The notes below the pieces were generated by a model, which worked only from the letters and a program-made list of their open reading frames with translations, did not search any database and was not told the origin of the DNA. A stretch of 64,000 nt of DNA, taken from Niebla homalea (Eukaryota > Ascomycota > Lecanoromycetes > Lecanorales > Ramalinaceae). Every line of letters starts with the position of its first letter. Position 1 is the stretch's first letter. Shown in pieces: positions 10,164 through 22,489 of the stretch. The stretch is from assembly GCA_019925105.1 (NCBI GenBank), contig JAHGAU010000006.1, positions 1,116,001-1,180,000 on the forward strand, read 5' to 3'. Made by a program: the position numbers and the translations under genes.

Positions 10164-12884
10164 TCATCCTCCGGTGGCGCTCTCTTGTGGTGGAGGGTGG
10201 TTGGTTGCCACTTCTTCAGACTCAAGATCTCCATCGTCCAATTTAGCGTTCTTCGCATCGTTTAGCCCGCTGTTCACGCTCTCCTCCGAGGCCGCTTTCT
10301 CATCTGAGACGAACAAAGCCTTCTCGTCAGGTTCATCAGTTGGACTGCTGGTTTCGGATAGTGGTGCTTGCACAACCAGAAGGCCATCATCCGGTGGCCC
10401 TAGAGACCTGCTGGAAGATTGCCAGTGACGAGCGGGTAAAGGCGGCTTTGGTGGCGAACGCGACCTGTGACTCTGGTTCTGCTCCAGCGAAACAAGGGCT
10501 GGAGGGAGGGGCTTTCTCTTCGTCTCCGCAACAGGCATCGTCTTAGCTCTTTGAGCGCTAGGAGATGGCAAAGGCTGTCCAAATGGAGGTAAAGGCTGCC
10601 CCCGCCCAATGGGATTAGACGGTGTGCCTGCCCGCCTAGGATTCAGAAGCTCGGCGCCGTTCTTTTGCTCGTTATGGCGTGCCAGAACACCCCAGCCCCA
10701 TTTCTTAGCAGCTGCAGTAGCTGCGCCTAGAGCCGCCATTGATTGTTTCTTATTTGCTGCGATGCCTGCCGATGACTTAGGGATACTCTCGTGCGATTTC
10801 GCAGAATGATCATCAAGTCCAGACCTCGTAGATTTTGAGTCTATACTTGTCGCATTCGTGGATGAAGGGCTCTGGAGCAGGCTGTTAGACAGGAAATTGT
10901 CGTTGTGTCCACTGTCGGCACTTTCACTTGATTGCGAAGGTCTCGAGTCGTGACCCTTTTGTTCATCACGAAGACTTCCCAGACGACGATCAGAGTGCGG
11001 TGAGTGGGGAACTTCGGTGGGTGAGCTCGGTCTTGATCGGTTAGAGATGGCTATCATGCTGCTTGCTGCATTCTCATGGTGCACTGTTCTTTGACGGTTT
11101 TCGCGATGCGTGGAATCAGCATTTGCGTTACTCACGAGTGGGTCAGCAGCTGAAGCAAAAGAGGTTGACCTTAACGCCTTGGGCGGCTTATCGGCAACGC
11201 TAATCGGCGAGGTCCCCTCGATTGTCTCTGGGGGGAGTATCCCGGCTGAGTCTTGAAGGACCTTCGCAGGAGCTAGTTCAACTGTGCTCTCAAGGGGACT
11301 TGTTACACTTGTAGTCCTTTGCTTCTGGTTCTGCGGAGCCGCGACGTCGTCACCCTTGTCGATATCGAGATCAGCTTCATCTTCTGGCGATTCGTCCGGT
11401 ATCTTCGTCTGTACATGGTCCGGCACCGTTGTTGATATCTGATCCGTCCACAGCCCACCGCGGAATCGCTGGTGGGCAGTATCAGTGAACGGGCTGTCGT
11501 CCCAATGAGGTAGTACAATAGTCTCTGCAACAACTTCACGTATCCTGCTATCTATGGCCTTCAGAATCAAGCCATAAGTGATTTGTCTAGAGCTGACAAT
11601 GGGTTCAATCAAGAGTTCCATATCTGGCATACGCTCAAAAGCCATCCAAACACGGTTGCTCGGAGGGGGTTTGAATTTCAGCATTCCATGGCCATGCAAT
11701 TTCTTGACAACCACGGCTAAGACGAGATTGACCTCACGAGCCCGGAACCGGGCACCAAGATCTAGCCGAGCGGTCGCTGCGATCTCCAACCGTAAATTGC
11801 CATTGTACTTCAAGTCAGCCTCGACACAACAGTCCCCATCAATCGTCAAATCTTTCAATCGCGGATTCGTAATCTGAGGCGCACTTTCGCCCATGTCGAT
11901 GCCTTGCAAGACAATTCCTGACATGAATGCTGGCTTCTTTGCCCTCGCAATTTTCTTGCTGACTTTCTTACGAATGAAGTCTTCAACATCCGCAGTCTTG
12001 TAGAGCGCAAGAAAGAGCCTGCCGATAAGACCATTGAGCCATCGCGTTTGAAGCTGCTCCTCTGATGAATGCAGCCGCTGGACTAATCCAATAATGTGTT
12101 GGGGATCGTATTGTAATGGTCGTGGTGGATTATCCTTGGCGCCAGCCTTGACCTCCTGGTTGTGCAATAGAGCAAAATAGAAGTCTTCCTTCTCGGAACA
12201 ATTCTCCGAGAAGAGGAAAAAGGGTTTGGACATGCCCTCTTCTATCCAAGGCTTCCGCGTTAGTTGGATTGCATTCCGCTTGATCCACAATTCACCCTCT
12301 GGTATGTCTTCGCCCCCTCCATATATACTCACATCGTGGTGCTCTAGAGATATGACGTGTTTGACCTCCGTATGCTCTGAATGCTCATACAGCATCAGGT
12401 GGCCGTGCCGTAGGACCACAAAGAAGACATTCCGAGCTCTTTTGATTGACTTGCCATTTGCCTTCGTAGCATCTAACGTCAATGGTTGTCTACGGTCAAA
12501 TAGGCTCCTGTACATGCTCTGGTACACACTCGGACTCTCTGCAGCAACTACCGCCCCCGCAGGTGTCGTGCGCTCCGGGGGTTTGCCATTGACCCCCCCA
12601 GGGACGTATTCGCGACATACCGCGAAGTATCCATGTGCAGCATCTGGCTCATAGCTCCGTTGGTATTTGTCCACGACGCTCTGAGCGCCCTTCCCGGACG
12701 AAAGTACACGCTCGTCATCGCCAGAGCGATGGAGAGTAGATGCTGACCGATGAGGGGATGTATTCGACGGGTCTTGGTACGGTGACGTAAAGTAGAAATG
12801 GATCAGTACGAGTATTAAAACAGCAGGGATGAAGGTGATGCCTCCAACAAGATAAGCTATTAGCACGGTCGGAGTTACGCCCAT
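10164..12884 (-). CDS. SMP-domain and PH-domain lipid-transfer protein, Nvj2/TEX2-like
   Basis: Single-exon gene, 906 aa. The N-terminus is a membrane anchor (residues about 7-31: IAYLVGGITFIPAVLILVLI). A PH-like region follows (about 125-250, with RNVFFVVLRHGHLMLYE). The SMP lipid-binding domain covers about 280-480 (RWLNGLIGRLFLALYKT, NPRLKDLTIDGDCCVEADL, RVWMAFERMPDMELLIEP). The last 400 residues are Ser/Pro-rich and probably disordered. Known for the family: ER-anchored proteins that move lipids at nucleus-vacuole or ER-Golgi contacts. A PH-domain gene of this kind is reported near MAT in some Dothideomycetes, consistent with its place next to SLA2. Start: the first ATG gives the membrane anchor directly. 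Confidence 0.88.
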   Translation of the reverse strand: MGVTPTVLIAYLVGGITFIPAVLILVLIHFYFTSPYQDPSNTSPHRSASTLHRSGDDERVLSSGKGAQSVVDKYQRSYEPDAAHGYFAVCREYVPGGVNGKPPERTTPAGAVVAAESPSVYQSMYRSLFDRRQPLTLDATKANGKSIKRARNVFFVVLRHGHLMLYEHSEHTEVKHVISLEHHDVSIYGGGEDIPEGELWIKRNAIQLTRKPWIEEGMSKPFFLFSENCSEKEDFYFALLHNQEVKAGAKDNPPRPLQYDPQHIIGLVQRLHSSEEQLQTRWLNGLIGRLFLALYKTADVEDFIRKKVSKKIARAKKPAFMSGIVLQGIDMGESAPQITNPRLKDLTIDGDCCVEADLKYNGNLRLEIAATARLDLGARFRAREVNLVLAVVVKKLHGHGMLKFKPPPSNRVWMAFERMPDMELLIEPIVSSRQITYGLILKAIDSRIREVVAETIVLPHWDDSPFTDTAHQRFRGGLWTDQISTTVPDHVQTKIPDESPEDEADLDIDKGDDVAAPQNQKQRTTSVTSPLESTVELAPAKVLQDSAGILPPETIEGTSPISVADKPPKALRSTSFASAADPLVSNANADSTHRENRQRTVHHENAASSMIAISNRSRPSSPTEVPHSPHSDRRLGSLRDEQKGHDSRPSQSSESADSGHNDNFLSNSLLQSPSSTNATSIDSKSTRSGLDDHSAKSHESIPKSSAGIAANKKQSMAALGAATAAAKKWGWGVLARHNEQKNGAELLNPRRAGTPSNPIGRGQPLPPFGQPLPSPSAQRAKTMPVAETKRKPLPPALVSLEQNQSHRSRSPPKPPLPARHWQSSSRSLGPPDDGLLVVQAPLSETSSPTDEPDEKALFVSDEKAASEESVNSGLNDAKNAKLDDGDLESEEVATNHPPPQESATGG

Positions 12885-13384
12885 CTTAAGCTTCCGTTAG
12901 GATTGGGTAGGGCAGATGAGCGTGGACACATGGCTGTCGCGTCAAGAAGGGCAAAAGCGCTTCGCGTCCACCTCTTGCAGCAGTACGGTGAACGGTAAGA
13001 ACCAGGTTCAAGATAGGTAGTTCATCGAGACCGTCTGCAGTGTTGAGCTAAGAGTAACCACCCACGACGTTCTGAAGGGTGGAATGACGCGCACCGAGTT
13101 AGACGCCAAGCGCCAACCTGAATACGCGCGTTCCGCCGGGAATCACAACTATGATGCAAATATAACGGACGCGGGACTCAGAATTGTGGAATGTCATTTC
13201 CTTCAGCTATCAGTTTGCTCGAGCATTTGAGGGGTAAACGGCATTTGGTTTTGATCTTCATTCAAAGTGGTTGCAATTAATCAGCCTGTTCTCGTGTCAG
13301 GCACTCAACTTCTCTGTTTCATAGGATCTCCCGTCTAACGGCGAAAAAAAGATATCGAACTAAAGAGCGTTTCCATGATCGCTT
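12885..13384. other. Intergenic, SMP/PH gene promoter
   Basis: 500 bp between the REV3 stop and the start of the SMP/PH gene, both on the minus strand. No coding frame or RNA gene is recognisable. Confidence 0.6.
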
Positions 13385-16300
13385 TTACCAATACCCATCT
13401 TCCCCTCTCAACCGCTCAAGCTTTTCCATGGCAGATGCGATGACTGCAGTGGTGTTTCTCAGTCGAGCAAAATGTCTTGTTCGTGTGTAGAACACTGGAC
13501 AGTCTTTGCTGTCACACCTGACTTCATCGTTCCATGTCAGCTTTGCGCAAGATCGACATACCTGTGCAAGCTGATCACCCTTTGACTCTGCTTTTGAAAG
13601 ACGGGTACGTAACACCAGCAGAGACTGCTCGCGATTATCCTGGCACTTCTCGCAAATGCCAATGTAACCTTCAAGCTTCTCGCGACAGACAAGACAGGAG
13701 GAAGATTTCATATATGATTCAAGAGTCTTCCTGGTTGTCAATTGATCCATATTCTTCGCCTTCAAGGTTGCTTCAATGTGTCGAATGCGCTGAACCTTGG
13801 GCATTTCATCATACCATTGGCGGACGTTCGCTCCCATGAGGTTAAAAATCCGCTCAAGGGGTGGTATAAGATTTTTGCTAATGTAGTATTCGGAGTCTAA
13901 CTCGCTAGTTTCGTCCTGCAGAAGTACTTCAGGAGCCACGCAGCGATCGATTAGTCTGGCCCCTGGGGCTCCAGCAAGTACTACATACGGAACCCGTTCA
14001 CCGTACTGAGGCTCTGCTCGGGGATCCTCGAGCATTCTCCTCGTACTTATCAATGCTCCCGGTGGGGGCAACCCTTTGTCGCTGTATGTTCCGAGTTTGA
14101 CTTCTTTGGCAAAGCAGAAATCCTGAATGGACACCTTGCCCTGCATGATTTTTGTGCATTGGGTTTGGAAGTATTGCTTGACTTGGCTCAGGTCTGCCGT
14201 GCGAAACAGTATCTTCAATGCTTTCTCTTCGATCTTCTGCTCTGCCGGGGTGCCATCTCGGCGGACTGTCTCGATGCCTTTAGCGTCGAAGTCCGGGGAT
14301 TCCTGGTCTTTGCTCTCATATTTAAAACCCACGTATCTCTTTTTTGCTAAGAGGACGCACGGAAAATAAACTTTCTCGAATTTCAATTTCACTGGTCGCG
14401 GATTCATGTCCGTGATGGTCTTTGCGATTTCATTGCCAACCTCAAATGCCTCATCCTTGGAGCGACCCTTTAAGTAAACAAAGAGGCTGTCGGTATCTCC
14501 ATACACGACTTCTGCCCCCCATTTCTTCACAGAGTGGATCAACGCGATAGCTTTCTCCAGGGTCTCCCGACCTGTTTGGACGATACTGTCGGCGATCTCG
14601 GAACAGGGCATGCGGCCGGAGAACGAAGCAGAAGTATAACCGTAAGTAACGTTGGCTATTAGCTTCAAAGCCAGCTGCCTGTTATTCAGGAGACGTTGCA
14701 GGGTCTTGTCGTCTTTGTCAACCTTCATACCGCTTTTGACCATCACTCGAGTCTCCAAAATTTCCCCTAGCATCTTCGCAAGGAGCGATTTGCGAATCTC
14801 AGGCTTGACATACATGATACCATTCGGAGCAACATTGATCTGTTCTCCGAAAAGTTCAAGGATCCGCGGCTTCCTGCGATAATTTGAAAATCCCATCTTG
14901 TTTTGACCGCGCCAGTCGACAACCCTGCCAAGGTAGGTCGAATAACAGTAGTTGTATGCAATCATCACGCTCGGATAGAGCGACTGGAAATCCAATACCA
15001 GCAGAGGGCTCGAGTAGAAAGCACTCTGAGGTTCCATGACAAGTGGCAAACACTCTAAGGCATTCTGTTGCCCAACCTGCTTTCGGCTTGGGGAGGGAAG
15101 TAGGAAATTCTCAGGCTTTGCGATCCGAAACATGAGGGACTCGACCTTGAATTGAGAACCTCGGGAGAAGACGGAGAAGAAGTCGACACCAAGAAGGCGA
15201 GCCTGCTCACTGGTTCGAGGAATAAGTTCGTTTTGCTCCAGAATCTCCAAATCTAATTGTACCCGTGATACAAAATAATCAAGCAGCTTTGTCAAATCTC
15301 GAGGCCTGCCACTAGTGTACCATGCAGTAAGGTCGGAGAATGAATAATGTGGGATTCGGCGGTGGCATAGCTGAAAGACGACGTTCTCCATGGTGTACTG
15401 CAGCAGATTCAGCTCGCCCCGCATAGCTCGCCAGATGTTGATCATATGGCGGCCGGTCACCCTGATCGTGGATGTGTGGTTGAAACCCCATCTGTCATCA
15501 TCTTTGCCAAAACGACCATGAGACTGCGATTTAACACGCGAGAGCTCATCACAAAGATTGTAATCATACTTGACTCGAGATCTCTCTATCAAATAGCCCC
15601 ACGAGCCACCGTGTACCTCGTAGCCTGTGAGGATATCGGGATCATACAGTCGAACTATGTCGACCAATCGATTGATGAGATCTAGCTCACTCGGCTCTTC
15701 TTCAACCTCGATGGGGTATTGTTGTGGGATTCGCTGTGCAAGCCCACCGTCCTCAGAGAGAGCTAGTATGCCAACATGGGTGCCTGCGTTGACACCGTTC
15801 ACCTCAAGTTCCTCATCGTCAGACTGCAGGCACCAAAAAACGCAACATATGTCATCATGCTCTGGATTTGGCACCAGGGATTCGCGCGTATTAACGTGGA
15901 CCTCTAAACTCATGATACTCATGTACTGGGCCTCGTGCTGGACGCTCGTTGACGCCTGCTTCTGCGAATACTTGAAGCCATGTTTGTTCTTCTGAGTGGC
16001 ACCGTCAATCTGGGAAAGATCTTGTCCGGACCTGGAGAGGACCCCTGCGATTCTCATGTCTATACCTGCTCGAGCGTCGTTCCTCAGACCATCAAGCCAT
16101 TCTTGGACCTCGCGACAGGTTGGAGGCAGCTGCTGCATCTCCCAAGTACCCAAGCTGCAATTCCGTCCTCTTGTAGCGTAGGCTGCACCTTCTTCACCCC
16201 ACGTAATCATTCTTGCAGGAGCCTCACCAAGGCTTGCCGGGGAAGTCCCACTGGGATCGAAGATCGGCAAGTAAGGTAGCGTCTCGCTCTCAATCCTGAA

Positions 16301-18599
16301 TTCTTTACCAGCGTACTGCCTTGCATGGTCTGGAACATCCCTATCACAGCTATAGTATGCGTCTCGATGCAGAATGGATGTGAAAGGGTATTCTCCAGTA
16401 TGAATGTGTAAGTCTGAAGACGATGGCGCAAGGACACCATAGCAGTGAATAGGCACTTGAGTTGATATATCAAACATCTTACGAGCTCGCTGACCCACAA
16501 ATATCGCTTGGTCTCGATCAAGAGACAACGTCCAAGAGGGCTGCAAGTCCTTCGCTGCAGAGCTTAAAGATAATGTGTTGTGCCCGCTCGACGCTGCTGA
16601 CATCGAATCTTTACTTTGCCTCATGAGCAAGTGAGAACCTTGGAGGAACGGGTCACACGGCAGCTTTTTTGAAGCTGGGTTGACATCCTGTGGTATGCTG
16701 CCTGTGGTTTGTGATGGATGATCACTTCTAGGAATCTTGCCATTAGCTGGAACCTTAGAGGGAGAGCTTTCCGAGGTCTTCGTGCTTCTTCCCGTACTCC
16801 CACCGAAGGGCGATGAATTGGATGCAGCGCGTCCGTCAACAACTGCAGTGGAAACCAGGTTGTCTGTCAACTCCGGATTGGTTGATAGACGCTCTCGTAC
16901 GAGACGCTGTGGAGCTTGACCAATGTCCTCTGTTTCCCAGGTAGCGCTATTCGACCTCTTGCGCTTCTTTGCATATTGAGCGGAACCTTCCTTTATGAGA
17001 ACCTTTTGCTCTTCTGAGATATTGCTAGCGAAATCATCGGGTACGTTGAAAGAATCCAGGCTTGATAACAAGATCTTTCCAGCAGAGCGAATGCCCATAG
17101 CTTCTAGTGGTAGAAGCCCCTTACGGTTGTTGAGCCTCTGGTGTAGCGGAGGGGAGTGATTGACCGCAAAATCGGGTTTCTCATGGGTAAAGCGGGGGGA
17201 TTTAATTGGAGCATGAGCGCTGTGACCCTGCGGCATTACCTGCCCTATCTGTTCTAGATGTTGCTGTTGTTGCGACAACGCCAACTCGCGAATTTGGTCT
17301 TCGTCCGAGTCGTGTACGAATTCATCGTCGTCCCCAACTTGCAGTCGACTTTCATCGACAATGGGAAGATCCGAGAAGGCAGTTCGACCTACGTCTGTAG
17401 GATTTCGCCGTATCTTGGAAAGCTCGAGGTTTGCATCAAAAAGATCCTCTACACTTTCCAAAGCAGTTTTAACGTTACGCTCAAAGGGGACCTTTGAAAC
17501 AAAGCCATCAAAAGCGATCTTCCTCCCATCACTCTTTTCTCGTTCCTCACGAATGATGTCCGCAACCTTACGGAAGAACTCGTCCTCGTGAATCCAGCCA
17601 CCTGCTCGGGTGTTTCTTGGATCCGCAGATACAGAGACTAATACATCTGGTGGAAACGGAGTACTGGTGGAGCCAGTCAAACCCATTTTTATTTTGCGCC
17701 GCCTTGTCTCATCCCGCCAAAGGCCGGCCATGCTTTGTACTAATTTGTGGTCACTGGAAGGCGAATGTTGTTTCTCAATGAAATCGTGATGAATGTCGCG
17801 AGGGTTGACATCGTTCCTGTTCATGATGTCTGCAACACACAGATCCACCTCGATTGAGCAATGACTTTGCCGTGGAAATGAATCCTCATCCAGAATCTCC
17901 GAGTCTTGGATGGTGTGGTCGTGCCATTTATGAGAAACGCTGCTCATTTCGAGATACTTGGGGATCGGACTTCGGAATTTGACACGCTTACAATCGATGT
18001 AAGAACACCCATAGAGATTGTAGTCGCACATCCACTGCGGAATGTACTGCATGTGACTCTCGTAAGGTTGAATTACACTTTTCATAATAGCTCCCTGCCT
18101 TAGAAGGTCGGCTAGACGAGTCATGTGGGATGGGTTGAGTAGGTAAACCTTTAAGAAGAAGTCATGGCCAACATGATAACCATAGAAAGGAGTTCCTTTG
18201 ATCAGTGTAACATGCGCGACGAACGTAGTCTTGCCATTAAACATATTACGACGGTAACTGGATGCCAACGCATGATTGATGGATATTTGGAGTTGGTGAA
18301 TGTACGCATCCACTGGATCTCATTAGACAAATTGCACTTAGAGACTACCTCTGTACAAACATACCGTCATCGGGGTTCAAGCTGCCATCGTATCGGATGT
18401 ATAAATATGGCAGCGCGCCATGTATATGGGCGCAAACTTTCTGCCCAGTCTCTGTTGCGCCAAAGACTCGAATGACCGGGACTCTACCAGACTGGGTTTG
18501 CTGGTGGTTGTTAGGCGCAATTGGTAGCGCTGGATCAAGCAGAGATGGAATTGCTTGATAGTGGTCGACGCAATTGAGTCGGATGCGAAAACAGTCCAT
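13385..18599 (-). CDS. REV3: DNA polymerase zeta catalytic subunit
   Basis: B-family polymerase that extends past lesions in translesion synthesis, partnered with Rev7, Pol31 and Pol32. Two exons: 18599-18365 and 18312-13385 (intron 18313-18364, GTATGT..CCAG), 1720 aa. The N-terminal motif MDCFRIRLNCVDHYQ matches the Rev3 start. An in-frame ATG six codons upstream (18617) exists, but the shorter start fits the family. Polymerase motifs: DFQSLYPSVM (about residue 1183), YGYTSASFSGRMPC, and the catalytic YGDTDS (about 1347). The C-terminus has the CysA pair (CLVC..CEKC) and the CysB cluster (CRSC..CDSKDC) that binds an iron-sulfur centre and the accessory subunits. It is divergent from SLU7. 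Confidence 0.96.
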
Positions 18600-19055
18600 G
18601 AAGGAGCGCTGTCCCACTTCTTGACGAGCATGATGAGCAGTCGCTTCACGTGCTGCTCACTCTTGTCAACTGCAAACGATGCTGAGAGACCAAGCCTTAT
18701 AAGTCGCACCTATTGCCAGAGGGGATTCTGGTTTTTCGAAGTGATGCATGAACAAAGGCACGCGGATCTATTAGATAAATGCGATCACGACGTCACGTTA
18801 TACAAGTCCAAGCCCTAGCGCTTAAACCTCGAGCGCCAGGCTTGGGATTTGACCCCTCAAGACCCTCTATTTGGTGAAAGCCAACAAGTCCAAGCTTCTT
18901 GTCTCTGATCATCCTTGTATTTGTTGACATGCAAGTATTGAAGGGACGGACCATCAGTAACTCTTCACGCTACTGAACTGTGATTAATCAAAGTTAGACT
19001 AATCAGGCCGTCTCCGAAATATCTGCTATAACCTCTCTCTTCAAAATCCGTTGCA
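18600..19055. promoter_or_regulatory. Divergent REV3/SLU7 intergenic region
   Basis: 456 bp between two start codons on opposite strands, so both promoters lie here. No motif is singled out. Confidence 0.6.
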
Positions 19056-20519
19056 ATGTCGCGCAAACCGGCGGAACCTGCCAGGAAAGAACAGAACGAA
19101 TATATCCCGGCTTTCATCTCCAAGAAACCCTTCTATCTCGAATCTGCCGATAGTGAGAATGACTACCTCGAGCATCAACGCCTCCAGGGTTCAACTCCTG
19201 ATCAGTCACGATGGTACGATCGCGGGAAGCGCGTGGGGCCCGCAGCGACCAAATTCCGCAAGGGCGCCTGCGAAAATTGTGGCGCGATGACGCACAAGAC
19301 CAAGGAATGCCTTAGTAGACCAAGGGCCAAAGGTGCTAAGTGGACGGGAAGGAATATCCAAGCCGATGAATTGGTACAAGACGTTCAATTGGGATGGGAT
19401 GCCAAGAGAGACAGGTGGAATGGGTACGATGCCGGTGAATACAGGAACGTGACAGATGAATATGAAGAGTTGGAAACCCTGAAGAGAAAAGTCAAAGGAG
19501 AAGGTCAGATCGACGGGCACCTGGCAATGAATGGTGCAGATGACGAGCCGCTCAGACCGGACGGGGAAAATCAGGAGCAAGAAGAGGCCAGGTACGCAGA
19601 GGAGTCAGATATGGGAAGGCAGCAGAGTACTGCTACAAGAAATCTGCGAATTCGGGAAGATACTGCAAAGTATCTACTTAATTTGGACCTAGACTCAGCA
19701 AAATACGATCCTAAAACTAGATCTATGGTTGATATAGGAGCACAAGCAGACCAAGCCTCTGCCATGGTAGCCGAAGAGAATTTCATGCGAGCGTCTGGAG
19801 ATGCGGCCGAATTCGAACGGGCCCAGCGATACGCTTGGGAATCGCAGGAACGTGGCGACAAAAATAAGACTCATCTGCAAGCGAATCCAACATCTGGAGA
19901 GTACTTCAGGCGGAAAGAACAAGAAGAGCGCGACAAGACTCGAGAGAGCCGGAGGAACGCCCTGCTTGCTAAATATGGAGGGGAGCAGCACCTCCAACCA
20001 TCCCAGCTTCTTGATACTGCGGTCGTTGAGAGCGAAAGATATGTCGAATACGATGCATCGGGCGCCATTAAGGGTGCGTCCCAAGAGAGAGATACATCAA
20101 AATACCCAGAGAACGTTTTCATTAATAACCACAACTCCGTGTGGGGAAGCTGGTGGTCTAATTTTCAGTGGGGCTACGCCTGCTGTCATTCCAACATCAA
20201 AAATAGCTACTGTACAGGCACGGAGGGTAAGCAAGCTTTGGAAGCCGCCAATGGGACGCTATTGGAAGTCGGCCTTATGAAAGAGAATAGAGAACCGCTT
20301 GAAGAGCCGCCCTTCCTCCCCAAGAGTGACCAAGGAGATGCAGGTCACTTGACTACAGCAGCCGAGAATTCCAAGATCAAAGGCGCCGGTAAGAAGAGGA
20401 CCTTAACGGAGATGAAGAATGGCATCACCGACGAGGAGCTAGAAGCGTACAAGAAGGCCCGTGCTGTTGCTAGCGATCCTATGGCCAAGATGCTAGGCAG
20501 AGATGAGTTGGTACAGTAA
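19056..20519 (+). CDS. SLU7: Pre-mRNA splicing factor Slu7
   Basis: Second-step splicing factor needed for 3' splice-site choice. Single exon, 487 aa. Near residue 70 a CCHC zinc knuckle [14 protein letters not shown] is intact. Conserved family blocks follow: [58 protein letters not shown] and [17 protein letters not shown]. The C-terminus ends with a typical Lys/Arg-rich tail ([20 protein letters not shown]). Length and domain order match fungal Slu7. Confidence 0.96.
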   Translation: MSRKPAEPARKEQNEYIPAFISKKPFYLESADSENDYLEHQRLQGSTPDQSRWYDRGKRVGPAATKFRKGACENCGAMTHKTKECLSRPRAKGAKWTGRNIQADELVQDVQLGWDAKRDRWNGYDAGEYRNVTDEYEELETLKRKVKGEGQIDGHLAMNGADDEPLRPDGENQEQEEARYAEESDMGRQQSTATRNLRIREDTAKYLLNLDLDSAKYDPKTRSMVDIGAQADQASAMVAEENFMRASGDAAEFERAQRYAWESQERGDKNKTHLQANPTSGEYFRRKEQEERDKTRESRRNALLAKYGGEQHLQPSQLLDTAVVESERYVEYDASGAIKGASQERDTSKYPENVFINNHNSVWGSWWSNFQWGYACCHSNIKNSYCTGTEGKQALEAANGTLLEVGLMKENREPLEEPPFLPKSDQGDAGHLTTAAENSKIKGAGKKRTLTEMKNGITDEELEAYKKARAVASDPMAKMLGRDELVQ

Positions 20520-20760
20520 GAAGACAAGCATTGATGTATTAGCGTTGCATGTTCTCTCATGGAGCGAGTAGCATGATGGTCGGCAAGGGGCTTGGATTTT
20601 GATGGCACGCGAAATGATACCCAATGAGACTTGAGGATGAAGATCCCCATAAGTTTAGACTGCTCCCTTCATTCATTTTTACAGCCTTGATTGTGGAAAA
20701 GATCAACTTGACTGAATCTGTTTTGCAAATGTGCTCGTGGGAGGCTGGAAACTAGATATC

Positions 20761-21595
20761 TCACTCCTCTTCCTCCTCTCCTCCATCGCCTTCATCCTTT
20801 TTCTCGGCAGCCTTAGCCTTCTTCCTCCTCACACGACCAGGGCGACCTCCGCCGAAGGGTGAGGTAAGAGCAAAGTCGATATGCTTCTGGGAATCAAGTC
20901 GAACAATGAAAGAAGGAACATTGACGATCTGTTTTCCTACACTGGATTCCCATTGCTTGAGTAGTTAAACGTGTGTGCGGACCTGTGGAAACTAACCGAA
21001 TGTGCCTTTGCTTGATGAGTACCCTTGCATGGTGAATGCTCTTTGCCAGTCCGAGCTTGTAGACGCAGGTCTGGAGTCTCCGTTCTAAGAAGTCTTCAAC
21101 CTTGAGAGCCAACACGTAATCGAGCTTCATTCGAGACTCATCCAGCACACCAACACGGACTAGCCGGCGAATGAGCGCGTTGCCTTCGAAGAGTCGTTTG
21201 GGGTCTTTCTCCTCCATGGTTAACAATTGGCTAAAGCCTACTATCAGTAAAGCGATCCGACGATCCATCCGAAAAGGCAATATTGCTTGTGTACGGCATA
21301 CCGGGCAGCACGACGAATTTTGGACAACGTGAGCAAAACACGCCAGACCTCGCGCTTGTTGCGTAGACCATATTCACCGACGATCTTAAGCTCGGCGTCT
21401 CTGTCAGTGAACCGTCAGCACAGTCCTCGCCATGAGCAGAGATGAGCTCGTGCTTTCAGTGGCCAGAGAAGACGTACAGACGTGCAGCCTCAAAAGCTAT
21501 TTGTCATTAGCGACCCCCATTAAGAAAAGTTAATACGATCACTGCTTACGACGACGCGGGACCTTGTAGGTCTTGCTGTAGGAACGGGGAGCCAT
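20761..21595 (-). CDS. RPS9: 40S ribosomal protein S9 (uS4 family)
   Basis: Small-subunit ribosomal protein with an S4 RNA-binding fold. Five exons in transcript order: 21595-21550, 21496-21478, 21400-21302, 21230-20997 and 20941-20761, giving 192 aa. The start reads [16 protein letters not shown]. Internal family blocks are [33 protein letters not shown] and [20 protein letters not shown]. The acidic tail GDGGEEEE ends the protein. Exon 2 is only 19 nt. It is transcribed head to head with RPL21, with 172 bp between the ATGs. Confidence 0.97.
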
Positions 21596-21767
21596 ATCTC
21601 GTAATATAGGATGGTCGGGTTGATGGTCTTGACGAAGATGGGTCTGTGTGCAATTTGGGGTTACGGATAATCTTCGGTAAATTAGCCCACCAAGCGAACC
21701 TCCACTTCTTTTGTCTGCGAGGCATCGTTGGATTATCTACATCACAGGATTCAAAAAGACTGCAACC
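21596..21767. promoter_or_regulatory. Shared bidirectional promoter of RPS9 and RPL21
   Basis: A 172-bp spacer between two ribosomal protein start codons on opposite strands. It contains a telobox-like GGGGTTA (about 21657-21663) and TAGCCC (about 21680-21685). Such motifs occur in ribosomal protein promoters of several eukaryotes; their function here is inference. Confidence 0.6.
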
Positions 21768-22489
21768 ATGGGTCACTCGGCAGGTCTTCGTGCTGGGACA
21801 CGAGTGAGTCTCTCCAAGCTAGCCCTGGTCCCTCACCCAATGCTTCCTCATCGGCGACCCGCAAGATGCGATCCTTGTCCAAACGGAACACACCTTCGAG
21901 CAGGGCTAACTCAGCACTAGTATGCCTTCTCACGGCAATTCAAGAAGAAGGGGATGATCAAGCTCTCGACGTATTTGAGACAATACAAGTAAGTAGCAGA
22001 ATCTCAACATGTATCCAGGTACCTGAGGCTGACCCTGGAATCAGAGTTGGGGACATCGTGGATATCAAAGCCAATGGCGCCGTACAGAAAGGGTAAGTTG
22101 TGAGCGGACAACATTCTCGCCGTCGAGAGGTCCAAGGTCGAGGCACTGAAATTTGGTGTAGCATGCCACACAAGGTCTACCATGGGAAAACCGGCGTCAT
22201 CTATAATGTCACAAAGTCCGCCGTCGGCGTCATCATCTACAAGCGTGTAGGCAACCGGTATATGGAGAAAAGAGTCAACGTGCGGATCGAACACGTATCG
22301 CTATCCCGTTCGCGAGAGGAATTCATCAATCGGGTTAAGGAGAATGCTGGAAAGAAGCAGAAGGCAAAAGCTGAGGGCATACACATGCATTTGAAGAGGC
22401 AACCGCTGGCACCGAGAGAGGCGAGAACGATAGATGCTAAAGCGGGCGTGGAGACTGTTGTACCGATTGCATACGAGACCACCATTTAG
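21768..22489 (+). CDS. RPL21: 60S ribosomal protein L21 (eL21)
   Basis: Large-subunit ribosomal protein. Exons 21768-21803, 21921-21988, 22045-22092 and 22162-22489 give 159 aa, the usual family length. The start is MGHSAGLRAGTR, then YAFSRQFKKKGMIKLSTYL, VGDIVDIKANGAVQKGMPHK and KTGVIYNVTKSAVGVIIYK, ending near VPIAYETTI. All splice junctions keep frame with GT..AG ends. Confidence 0.97.

Noticed and set aside
18600..18709. Extended minus-strand start for REV3
   Set aside because: The longer frame (to 18709) is a different frame from the conserved MDCFRIRLNCVDHYQ start, and the in-frame extension to 18617 adds only six non-conserved residues.
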